Below are positions 45,401-58,400 of a DNA stretch of 64,000 bases, piece after piece (the first letter of the stretch is position 1; each line of letters opens with the position of its first letter). This DNA comes from Nematostella vectensis (lineage: Eukaryota; Cnidaria; Anthozoa; Actiniaria; Edwardsiidae), in the NCBI RefSeq assembly GCF_932526225.1, contig NC_064042.1, positions 9,396,540 to 9,460,539 of the forward strand. The letters run 5' to 3'. The position numbers and the translations under genes were made by a program. The notes beneath the pieces are model-generated. The model was not told the DNA's origin and ran no database searches. It saw only the letters and a program-made list of their open reading frames with translations.

Positions 45401-48400
45401 ACTCGAGAGCTTGAATGTTTTGTAAGTAAGCACTTTCATCCCAATGAATTTCCTCAGTGACAATTAATCCCACTCACTCCGTCAAACAGGGCCGAAGCAG
45501 GGGGTGGGGCGCTGGCGGCACGTGCCCCCCCCAAATATTTCCAAAAATTATAAGTAAATGACCAGTAGAGGTGTGGCCGTGCCCCCCATATGTTTTTAAT
45601 GTTTCTGAATTGTGTCCCTCTCTCCCCTCAATATTCTGAGACCTGTTACGGCTATGTCAAATGGGGCTGCGTATGCTCATCCCGTACATCCCTATTTCAG
45701 ACGACTACCCTGGAACAAGATTGAATCACTGTCGAGTATTGAAGATGGTGCCTTTTGGGAACAAGGATATGGGTAAGGGTAGGAGCCTTTTGTAACAAGA
45801 CAATGATTTATTATAAAAAGGGTAGGGTATAAAATTCTGCTATTCCTCAGGGGGTCTTTAACGTTTTTCCCGACTCAGCTATTTCTTGGGGTGAAAAATC
45901 CCTTCGAGGGGTAAGAATTTCTGTTGAACACACCTAAAGTGCTATCGCATAGGGTTTAAATACATTATGCTGACGATCACCCCCGTTTGTTTGTATCGCA
46001 GCCCCACCTTCCACATCCACCCCCTCCCCCCCCCCCCCATAACCCCTCTGGGAAGAAAGTTTGGTGTTATCGTATTTTTACGTATCAGTTTGTACTTCCC
46101 AAAGTATTTTAACCTGAAATTAAGTATGTTTACGAAAAGAATCCGTCCAATTTCAAGCATGTTTTACTTAACCGCAAGAGGTGAGCCACACCCGCAAACT
46201 TCGCTCCAGTGCGGCTCGGTGGTTAAGTAAATTTTAAACATATTAAAGTAATATTAGCCTTTGATAGTTTAATAAAATTTAAACAAATAGTAGTATAAAT
46301 CCTTATTTAGCTCTATTATAGTATATACATATTCTTTACATAGCTTCTATGTAAGATGTCAGATGTCAGATTAGTATTGTTATCATCATCATCATCGTCG
46401 TCATCATCACACACATACACACTTTCTTTATCGGCTCGACTTAAAACATTTACAAATATTTATTTCTGTTCTTGTTTCAGGCTTGAACTAAACCTCGGTT
46501 ACAATAACATAAGAAACGTGACAGTTGCTGACATGAAAGGAAAAGAATTGTTTTCTCGATTGTAAGTTCTTTGGCCCAGATTGAAGGGAGGGGGGGCAGC
46601 TCTATAACATGACAGAGACCAAAATCATTTCCTCCACAACTACCCAAAGGACTGGAGCTTGTAACCTCCACCCCGCCCCCTTTTCCACCATCACCACAAC
46701 CAAACCCATCAACCAAAAAAAAAATTCAAGAACCTGATTTACTCACACCTATAAATAAAAGTCTAGTTTCTATTTTTTGTGTACACGCAAAAAAATCCAA
46801 GCACAATTTTCACAATAGTCACACAAATATATATTTCCATCAGCAAGTCAGTAGATACAGTACGATAACCAATTTCGTAGCTGTCCTAGTTCCGTATTTG
46901 TTTTTATCTTTTTGCCTCGAATATTGTAGATTTGAACAATCCAAAACTACCTAAATGATACAAAACTGTTAACCTTTCCTGAGATATAAATCCAGCTTTT
47001 TTCATCCAATGGTTTGTTCAGAAAGTATCATTATTTCGTAGCGATTTTTATGATTGTTGCTAAAATGAGCGGCGTTTACTGCACAGTGAACTGACCCCCG
47101 TCACGAAAGTCAGATGAAAACAATACCTCCTTTAACAAAAATGTCCTAATTTTTATACGAATGCTTAGAAGAAAGAATGTCTGTTAATGTGTATGGGTTT
47201 TTCTGACTTGATGCGATTTTTTCGATTTACATTGCTTTTAGTTTTTCGTGCTTCCCGGAGGACGTGGGAATAGTTCCGTATCACCCTGCGCCCATAATGT
47301 GTTTTTGGTTTGACTGCAAATATAAAGCCGCGAAAAGGATTTGAAAAATGTGAAAATGTGTAGTCTTTTCTGTGCATATTATATATGCATAAGTAAATTT
47401 GTAGTCGTCTTAGAAAAAATCATGAGCATTGGGCCACCCGCAAAAAAGATAAAGCAATTTTAATATGAAGGGATACGAAACTGGTCATCGTAGCGTAGTC
47501 TCCTGCGCAGCCATCCTGTAGAGGAAAACTTTGCATGACCGACACAAAGGACGGCTCACGGGAGACTAGTCAATAGAGAAATTGATATAATTTCAATCAA
47601 AGTCGTCATTAACGTATCAGACTCATTCTTGGAATGTAAATTTGAAGTTTATTTGCAATTAGACCCTTCTATTTTCAGTAAACATTAACAGAGTGGTTGA
47701 TCAACATTCTTTATGCCACACGTATCGTATTTAAAATTTGATCAAGATCGAGATGGAAAGACTTATTCAAGAGCTGACTAGTTACCCGAACAATCCAATG
47801 TATGTAGAGACTCTCAGGTAACAAACACACCTTTTTTTTTCAGAGAACTGAATGATAACAAGATTTCGTACATCGAGGGTGGTGCGTTTAACGTGTGTGT
47901 TCAGTTGAAAGCATTGTAAGTTCCTCTGTAAAAAGTGTTTTTTTATGAAGATTAGGGTGTGGATGTTATAGGGTAGGATAAGAGTGGCATAAATTTTTAT
48001 TTGTCAAATGTTCCATGAAACATTTGACAAATAAAAATTTATGAAAAAAAATATAGAAAGACAACAATATATAACAAAAATATTAAAAACAGCAGAATTC
48101 CAGCGCCACACAAACTCACTTATTGTGTTTTTTAAAGGAACCTATCTACCAACAACATTAGACGACTCATGCCATATACACTGCCAAACTCACTAATTTC
48201 AATGTAAGTCATCTATTCAGAGTTTTTACAGGGAATGACAAGAAAACAGTGACGAATAACCTCCTTTTCCCCCTAAATTCCAAGGCTTGATTAATTCTAA
48301 GAGAGAATGTTTGCTAATGTTTTTTTCTCTCTATAGTGATCTCAGAAGTAACGTTTTGGAGGAGGTTTTGTATGATGTCTTTGGAAGTCTTAGAAATACT

Positions 48401-51400
48401 TATATTTCCATGTATGTCAACCATCATTTTGTATTATTACAATGTACTTGTCAGTATATAGATTCTGACTGTACCACACAGTTTTCTTGAGTGTGAGTTA
48501 TGCACTTGTCATTGGAAAATTCCCGACCCTGCCAACATGGAGCATGATTTGGTTGGAACTTGGTGGCAGATTGGTCTGTTGTTGTTGTTGTTTTTTTTTT
48601 TTTTTTGCCTCAGGGCGTGGAGGAATAATAGATTTTAGACTTTGCTTTGCCTCAGGGCGTGGAGGAATAATAGATTTTAGACTTTGCTTTGCCTCAGGGC
48701 GTGGAGGAATAATAGATTTTAGACTTTGCTTTGCCTCAGGGCGTGGAGGAATAATAGATGTTAGACTTTGCTTTGCCTCAGGAGGTGGAGGAATAGTAGA
48801 TCTTAGACTTTGCTTTGCCTCAGGGCGTGGAGGAATAGTAGATCTTAGACTTTGCTTTGCCTCAGGGCGTGGAGGAATAGTAGATCTTAGACTTTGCTTT
48901 GCCTCAGGATCTGGAGGAATAGTAGATCTTAGACTTTGCTTTGCCTCAAGGCGTGGAGGAATAGTAGATTTTAGACTTTGCTTTGCCTCAGGATCTGGAG
49001 GAATAGTAGATCTTAGACTTTGCTTTGCCTCAAGGCGTGGAGGAATAGTAGATTTTAGACTTTGCTTTGCCTCAGGGCGTGGAGGAATAGTAGATCTTAG
49101 ACTTTGCTTTGCCTCAGGGCGTGGAGGAATAGTAGATCTTAGACTTTGCTTTGCCTCAGGGCGTCGAGGAATAGTAGATCTTAGACTTTGCTTTGCCTCA
49201 GGGCGTGGAAGAATAGTAGATTTTAGACTTTGCTTTGCCTCAGGAGGTGGAGGAATAGTAGATCTTAGACTTTGCTTTGCCTCAGGAGGTGGAGGAATAG
49301 TAGATCTTAGACTTTGCTTTGCCTCAGGGCGTGGAAGAATAGTAGATTTTAGACTTTGCTTTGCCTCAGGGCGTGGAGGAATAGTAGATCTTAGACTTTG
49401 CTTTGCCTCAGGGCGTGGAGGAATAGTAGATCTTAGACTTTGCTTTGCCTCAGGGCGTGGAAGAATAGTAGATTTTAGACTGCTTTGCCTCAGGGCGTGG
49501 AGGAATAGTAGATCTTAGACTTTGCTTTGCCTCAGGGCGTGGAGGAATAGTAGATCTTAGACTTTACTTTCCCTGGGAGGCGGATTTTCTCGAATAAGAA
49601 ATAGAGGACCTGACGTGTGACGTACTCTCACGACGTTCAACGCCGGGATACTTCCAAATGAAATCACGTATAGACAGATAAGAATAAACCAGGTAAAACG
49701 GGGGGGGGGGGGGGTAGTCAGTTTTAAAAAAATACGGCAATACCGCAGAAAAAAGGGAAATATCGCATACCGCGCAGAAGGACGAGGTTTTTGACATTTG
49801 CCAGGTTTCCTGATCGACCATCCCGTAACACGGGAAAATCCCGCGCACCGCAGGAATAATTAACACCGCAATCAATTTAATTTTTTAACCGCAAAAAAAA
49901 ACTGTTTAAAATTTGCTCTTTTACCGCAATATCGTACAAAAAAATCTATACCGCAAAACCGCAAACCCAAACATCTGTGGCTGTGTCACCAATATTTTTA
50001 GATGTTTCTAGATTGCGATCCCACCCCATATTTTGAGGCCTGCTACATAAAATCGTGGGACCCTGTTACTATTATTATTGAGTTGTCCATAACGATGTAA
50101 TACAGGGTTTTTTTGTTTCTCTTATTTCAGAGTGTTATATAACAACAGTGTGTCCATGATAGAACCAGGGGCCTTAGATTTAAGCTTCTATTCACTGTAA
50201 GTTAGACAGGTATTAGGTGATATTGAGACTTTCTCAAAGTCCGCTGACCAGGTTTTTAGAAATTGGCTTCTGCGCGCCTGATTTTTTTTTTTTACTGATT
50301 TTCGAGGAAAATACCCACCCGCGCGCTCCTATCAGGGAAAATCAAAGAGGGCGACTTGGGGCAAGTCTAGGTGATATTGTACAAGACAGGCATTGGCAGG
50401 GGCTCATAAGTAGGGGCATGCATGCAACTTCCCAACATTCTGGTACTATATAGGTGTCACGGCGTTTCCTAGGGTCGGGTTATTTTTAGACGCGCGGATG
50501 AGCCAATCAGATGCGACCTTTGTGTTGACGTTTTGGCTAACCTCAACTGCACGCGCAGTGTCAGACAAAAAGCTATGTTCTCTCTTCGGTACTTTGACTT
50601 TTGTTACTCTCTTCTTCAATATGAATCCAACTCTGCCTACGAATTTGAATTCTGGCTTGCATTTTTTTTTGTTAAACAAACAAAAACGACGGATGATGGA
50701 TAAAAAAAAATATTTTTTCCTAACTGCAATGTGGGCGTGCAGCCTCACGTCACTCGCGCGCGCGACCAACGTCAACGTAGCTGATTGGCTCGTTCGTGCG
50801 CGCGCGTCTAAAAATAGGCTGATCCTAGGAAACGCCGTGACACATATAATACAGATGGTTGCCCCTACTAATGAGCCCCTGGCACTAGATAATACTTGGA
50901 GTGATGTGCGTATCCCGAAAGAGATAAGGATAATGAATGGTCACCTTTATGCGTGCGTCTGCCCTCTGATGATCCACCGACGACGTCACAGCATGTCATG
51001 AACACTAAATCTACGCAACGGGCATGACCGTGGTTACCCATACGTGTGACGCCATCCGTGGATTCTTAGAACGCATCCGCACCACGCAAAAATGAGTATT
51101 TGTTAGCTGATGTAAGCACAGGTAGCCCAAGCTCTGTCAATGAGTAATTTGAACCGACCGGCTCATTGACCGTTAATAGAGAGAAAACATGGAATTGTTA
51201 CTTTATGCTAGTATCCTTCAATAAAAACGTAATAAATTCCATCCAACGTGATGTAGTACTTGTAGCCGTCTATTATTTCCACGTTTAAGAGATCTAGAGC
51301 GCGTTTGGCTGTTTGGGGAATTGGTAGAGGAAGTTCTGAATTTCACTGAACATCGCTAAAACGTCCCCAAATGCGCTCCAAATCTCTTTAACGTGGCAAT

Positions 51401-52418
51401 AATAGACGGCTACAAGTACTACATCACGTTAGATTAAATAGGGGACTTGCGCTAAGAGATCATCTGGCTGTTTGAGTGGCAAACTTGCGCGCGCTCAGGC
51501 TTTTAGCGACAAAAAGCAGCAAAAAAGGTTTATTTTTTTAAAAAGATTTTGTTTAATCGTCGTTCTCTAGTATTTCCTAACTTTCGTTAGCGATTTTTTG
51601 CAATCAACAAACAAAAGCACACTTTCGATAAAGTGTTTTAGGCATTAATAGGCATTTAATAAATGTCTAAAGCATTTTATAGTATTCGTGCTTTTGTTTG
51701 TTGATTGCACAAAGTTTGAAAACGTAAACGAGCCAAGGGAAGAATACTAATGAATGTCCAATTCAAAGCTAAAATTCTTATTGAAAGTTTCATTGCGCTC
51801 TTGAGACTTCATTAGTGTTATTGTATGTGCGTTCACTGTAAAGACAATATTTTTTTGCTTGGGTGAATATCCCTTCGTCATCATGTCATTTTATCAGACG
51901 TCCTCTCCTCGTACTCCCCCCCCCCCCCCCCCCCTAATAGCCCTAACTATAGCAATCAGCCTTTGCTCTTATCTTCAGGGACCTGGCGGCGAACAATCTA
52001 ACGGACATCTCAACTTTACGTCCAAAGATGAATTCCGATCTTTTTTCGTTGTAAGTTTTCTTCTCAATGTTTGGAATACTTCTAGATGATGATTTTTGTT
52101 CTGCTCTATTTTTCAGGCTCCTCGGACAAAACAAAGTTGCAAAGTTTTCGCGAGACTTCTTGGTCGGCAGAAATTTCCTGAAGTTTCTGTAAGATATAAT
52201 CACGGGTCATGCTGGTGATGTGAACTATGACTTTACTGTTTTGCTGTTGATATTGATGTTGTTGTTGTTGCTATTGATGGTGATGTTGTTGATGGTGATG
52301 TTTATGATTTTGATGACGATGATGATGATGATGTTGTTGATGATGATGATGATGATGATATTGTTGATGATGATGATGATGATATTGTTGATGATGATAT
52401 TGTTGATGATGATATTGT

Positions 52419-52458
<40 letters not shown>

Positions 52459-55400
52459 CCCTTCTGTTAGAATTTATGTTTTAATAGAGATAATACACAA
52501 ATCATCTAAATCCAAGATTGCAAACCCTAAAATTCTTGTTAAAAAAGGAGTGTCGATTCTGATGTCTCTGAGAAATACAAGATGATTTCGTTCTGATATC
52601 TTCGATTTAACCAAGTCACCGATTGTGATATGTGACCATTTCGTCGAGAAGTCAATGTTGTTGGGTTCGTGGTAATGGTTTGTTATATTCTCGTCTAATT
52701 AGGGACATAAGTGACATCTCGCTGGGTTACATCGAGCGTGACCTTTTCAAAGACCTCACAAAGCTTCTTATGCTGTAAGCTTAACACTTTTTTTCTTTAA
52801 TATCAAGTTATAATTTGCAAATTGTGATACAGTAAACACCCGCTTGTAAGAACCTAGAAATTTTAATATCAGGCTGAATAGGGTCTTATAAATTTGGCTA
52901 CCTTTTAACATATCAAGCTATTTAGGTTCTGAGTTGGTTCATATTTTTTATATTCACCAAACAGTACATACATTACACAAGTTTAATCCAGAATTTTGAC
53001 ATTTGAGCAATATTTTAAATAAGAACCTATTATTTCATATAAAAAAGGTTGATTAAAATGGACAAAATGCCAAATTTGGCCTGTAGGCTCTTAATCTCTA
53101 GGTTCTTATACTTGAGTGTTAACTGAATGGTGAATTCCTATAGTCCACGCTTTGACTTGTTGGCAAACTACTTTACAGCGTTATTATACTGTTCAAAGCA
53201 TCTAGGGCGATGCTGTCTGTCTGTGTTTTTTTTTTTCAACAATGTGGACAGTGTTTGTTCGACACTTTATTTGCTTTAAAGCAGGGGCCCATAAGTACTT
53301 AAAAAAGGAGTGTCATAAGGGCCCATAAGTACTTAAAAAAGGAGTGTCATAAGGGCCCATAAGTACTTAAAAAGGAGTGTCATAAGGGCCCATAAGTACT
53401 TAAAAAAGGAGTGTCATAAGGGCTTATAAGTACTTAAAAAAGGAGTGTCATAAGGGCCCATAAGTACTTAAAAAAGGAGTGTCATAAGGGCCCATAAGTA
53501 CTTAAAAAAGGAGTGTCATATGGGCCCATAAGTACTTAAAAAGGAGTGTCATAAGGGTCCATAAGTACTTAAAAAAGGAGTGTCATAAGGGCCCATAAGT
53601 ACTTAAAAAAGGAGTGTCATAAGGGCCCATAAGTACTTAAAAAAGGAGTGTCATAAGGGTCCATAAGTACTTAAAAAAGGAGTGTCATAAGGGCCCATAA
53701 GTACTTAAAAAAGGAGTGTCATAAGGGCCCATAAGTACTTAAAAAAGGAGTGTCATAAAGGCCCATAAGTACTTAAAAAGGCAGTGTCATAAGGGCCCAT
53801 AAGTACTTAAAAAAGGAGTGTCATAAGGGCCCATAAGTACTTAAAAAGGAGTGTCATAAGGGCCCATAAGTACTTAAAAAGGAGTGTCATAAGGGTCCAT
53901 AAGTACTTAAAAAAGAAGTGTCATAAGGGCCTATAAATACTTAAAAAAGGAGTGTCATAAGGGCTCATAAGTACCTAAAAAAGGAGTGTCATAAGGGCCC
54001 ATAAGTACTTAAAAAAGGAGTGTCGTAAGGGCCCATAAGTACTTAAAAAAGGAGTGTCATAAGGGCCCATAAGTACTTAGAAAAAGGAGTGTCATAAGGG
54101 CCCATAAGTACTTAAAAAAGGAGTGTCATTAGGGCCCATAAGTACTTAAAAAAGGAGTGTCATTAAGGCCCATAAGTACTTAAAAAAGAAGTGTCATTAG
54201 GGCCCATAAGTACTTAAAAAAGGAGTGCCATAAGGGCCCATAAGTACTTAAAAAAAGGAGTGTCATAAGGGCCCATAAGTACTTAAAAAAGGAGTGGCAT
54301 AAGGGCCCATAAGTACTTAAAATAGGAGTGTCATAAGGGCCCATAAGTACTTAGAAAAAGGAGTGTCATAAGGGCCCATAAGTACTTAAAAAAGGAGTGT
54401 CATAAGGGCCCATAAGTACTTAAAAAAGGAGTGTCATAAGAGCCCATAAGTACTTAAAAAGGAGTGTCATAAGGGTCCATAAGTACTTAAAAAAGCAGTG
54501 TCATATGGGCCCATAAGTACTTAAAAAGGAGTGTCATAAGGGCCCATAAGTACTTAAAAAAGGAGTGTCATAAGGGCCCATAAGTACTGAAAAAAGGAGT
54601 GTTATAAGGGCCCATAAGTACTTAAAAAAGGAGTGTCATAAGGGCACATAAGTACTTAAAAAAGGAGTGTCATAAGGACCCATAAGTACTTAAAAAGAAG
54701 TGTCATAATGGCCCATATGTACTTAAAAAGAAGTGTCATAAGGGCCCATATGTACTTAAAAAAGGAGTGTCATAAGGACCCATAAGTACTTAAAAAGAAG
54801 TGTCATAAGGGCCCATAAGTACTTAAAAAGAAGTGTCATAAGGGCCCATATGTACTTAAAAAAGGAGTGTCATAAGGGCCCATAAGTACTTAAAAAAGGA
54901 GTGTCATAAGGGCCCATAAGTACTTAAAAAAGGAGTGTCATAAGAGCCCATAAGTACTTAAAAAGGAGTGTCATAAGGGTCCATAAGTACTTAAAAAAGC
55001 AGTGTCATATGGGCCCATAAGTACTTAAAAAGGAGTGTCATAAGGGCCCATAAGTACTTAAAAAAGGAGTGTCATTAGGGCCCATAAGTACTTAAAAAAG
55101 GAGTGTCATAAGGACCCATAAGTACTTAAAAAAAGGAGTGTCATAAGGGCCCACAAGTACTTAAAAAAGGAGTGTCATAAGAGCCCATAAGTACTTAAAA
55201 AACGAGTGTCATTAAGGCCCATAAGTACTTGAAAAAAGGAGTGTCCTAAGGGCCCATAAGTACTTAAAAAAGGAGTGTCATAAGGGCCCATAAGTACTTA
55301 AAAAAAGGAGTGTCATTAGGGCCCATAAGTACTTAAAAAAGGAGTGCCATAAGGGCCCATAAGTACTTAAAAAAAGGAGTGTCATAAGGGCCCATAAGTA

Positions 55401-58400
55401 CTTAAAAAAGGAGTGGCATAAGGGCCCATAAGTACTTAAAATAGGAGTGTCATAAGGGCCCATAAGTACTTAGAAAAAGGAGTGTCATAAGGGCCCATAA
55501 GTACTTAAAAAAGGAGTGTCATAAGGGCCCATAAGTACTTAAAAAAGGAGTGTCATAAGAGCCCATAAGTACTTAAAAAGGAGTGTCATAAGGGTCCATA
55601 AGTACTTAAAAAAGCAGTGTCATATGGGCCCATAAGTACTTAAAAAGGAGTGTCATAAGGGCCCATAAGTACTTAAAAAAGGAGTGTCATAAGGGCCCAT
55701 AAGTACTGAAAAAAGGAGTGTTATAAGGGCCCATAAGTACTTAAAAAAGGAGTGTCATAAGGGCACATAAGTACTTAAAAAAGGAGTGTCATAAGGACCC
55801 ATAAGTACTTAAAAAGAAGTGTCATAATGGCCCATATGTACTTAAAAAGAAGTGTCATAAGGGCCCATATGTACTTAAAAAAGGAGTGTCATAAGGACCC
55901 ATAAGTACTTAAAAAGAAGTGTCATAAGGGCCCATAAGTACTTAAAAAGAAGTGTCATAAGGGCCCATATGTACTTAAAAAAGGAGTGTCATAAGGGCCC
56001 ATAAGTACTTAAAAAAGGAGTGTCATAAGGGCCCATAAGTACTTAAAAAAGGAGTGTCATAAGAGCCCATAAGTACTTAAAAAGGAGTGTCATAAGGGTC
56101 CATAAGTACTTAAAAAAGCAGTGTCATATGGGCCCATAAGTACTTAAAAAGGAGTGTCATAAGGGCCCATAAGTACTTAAAAAAGGAGTGTCATTAGGGC
56201 CCATAAGTACTTAAAAAAGGAGTGTCATAAGGACCCATAAGTACTTAAAAAAAGGAGTGTCATAAGGGCCCACAAGTACTTAAAAAAGGAGTGTCATAAG
56301 AGCCCATAAGTACTTAAAAAACGAGTGTCATTAAGGCCCATAAGTACTTGAAAAAAGGAGTGTCCTAAGGGCCCATAAGTACTTAAAAAAGGAGTGTCAT
56401 AAGGGCCCATAAGTACTTAAAAAAAGGAGTGTCATAAGGGCCCATAAGTACTGAAAAAAGAAGTGTTGTAAGGGCCCATAAGTACTTAAAAAAGGAGTGT
56501 CATAAGAGCCCATAAGTACTTAAAAAAGGAGTGTCATAAGGGCCCATAAGTACTGAAAAAAGGAGTGTCATAAGGGCCCATAAGTACTTAAAAAAGGAGT
56601 ATCATAAGGGCCCATAAGTACTTAAAAAGGCAGTGTCATAAGGGCCCATAAGTACTTAAAAAAGGAGTGTCATAAGGGCCCATAAGTACTTAAAAAGGAG
56701 TGTCATAAGGGCCCATAAGTACTTAAAAAGGAGTGTCATAAGGGTCCATAAGTACTTAAAAAAGAAGTGTCATAAGGGCCCATAAGTACTTAAAAAAGGA
56801 GTGTCATAAGGGCCCATAAGTACTGAAAAAAGGAGTGTCATTAGGGCCCATAAGTACTTAAAAAAGGAGTGTCATAAGGGCCCATAAGTACTTAAAAAAG
56901 CAGTGTCATAAGGGCCCATAAGTACTTAAAAAAGCAGTGTCATATGGGCCCATAAGTACTTAAAAAAGCAGTGTCATAAGGGCCCATAAGTACTTAATGA
57001 GCCCCTGATTGAAGCTAATGTGATACAGGGCCTACTCCGTAACAAAATGTTTTTATTTATTTAATTTTAATTGCTTTGCCTTTTTCAGCAACGCCGTTAG
57101 AGCTAACATTCAGTACATCGATGACTTTGCTTTTGAGAAAGCAAGAGATCTTGTTTACATGTGAGTCTGCTAGCACTATTTTGTACGGCAACCATATGAC
57201 AACCTCATGATAGATATACAGGTCATATCCAGTCAATCTTGTTTTGAAAAAATGTCGTTTTTCTATCTCGCTCGGTCATTTCCTTATTAGTAACTGGATT
57301 TTTTTTTTGTCGCTCTAGAGCTTTGTAAGTCGATAATTTCAACGTAGACTTGCAGGAATTCATGTTTACTACGATTTTGCTGGCAGCCATCTTGGAAATG
57401 GGGCCTAGTCCCTAACGTTTTAGAATATCACAGGTCTCCAGCGCACTCGCCCCAGGCTCTTTTAGACCATTAAGAAAAACGACAGCCATTGATGGGGATG
57501 GGCTACCCCTCAACTTATCGAAAGGGATGGTTTTTTTTTTGTTAAGGGGTACACTGCGCACCCCTTTTGCGCATAGTAGTGCGCGCTGTTTGTTCGAATT
57601 TTCCGGTACTAAGTGCGCGTGCGCGCCACAGTTGTACAAGATAACACAGCAAAAGGCGCGCGTTTTTACTTAAAATCGCTTTGACAGAAAAACAATGTCG
57701 GTTCCCCCTATTTTTTATTTGCTCAAACAGTTAAATATATACTGTAAAATGATATACTAAAAGAAGAAAAAAGTTCGGTTGTAGAAGTTTTGTTATTTCT
57801 CTTAAAAGCCGTCAAATTACTTCAAAATGGCTCTTTTTACCGTATGAATAGTGGCGATGTGATTTGTTTTAAACATTAGCTACTACGGGTTATTGTTTAG
57901 GAGATCGGATTTTGTCAGCTCGACAAACAGAACTTAATTTTCTAAAGACTATAGGCACTCTTTTTGAAAACTAAGAGTTGGGATTTTTCCTTGCGCAATC
58001 AGTAAAAACGCGTCAACTTTACGCCCCTCTGTTGGTCGGTACCCCCATTTTTTTTATTACATTTTTTTGAAAGCCCTTAACTTCAATATTGATTATGCCA
58101 AGTTTTAGAAAAATTCTGGAACTATTTGTAGAACTATTTCACGGGAATTACCTTAAATGAGCGCAAGTTCTTTACATGTACCTTTTTATCAATTTGATAA
58201 ATATGTAAACGTTACATGTATAAATCGATTGCTCGAACCACAATTCCGTCATCACCCTCTTCCCAACCCCAAGTTTTGAGACCACCCCGCCGCCCCTGAT
58301 ATAACAATGAAAATCCATGATACGAGAAACGTTATTCACCTAACATCTTTCTAGATTTCTGGACAATAACCTCTTGACAATAATCTCCAGGAACACAATG

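Noticed and set aside
48487-49518. 343-codon open frame
   Set aside because: It is a 14-residue periodic translation of a 42-bp satellite within an intron. No start context, no family, and all copies track the DNA repeat.
50446-51001. Frames of 109 and 167 codons
   Set aside because: They run across the inverted arms of two nested mobile elements on opposite strands. No transposase motif.
52220-52585. 121-codon Met/Leu-rich frame
   Set aside because: Translation of a GAT/GTT microsatellite.
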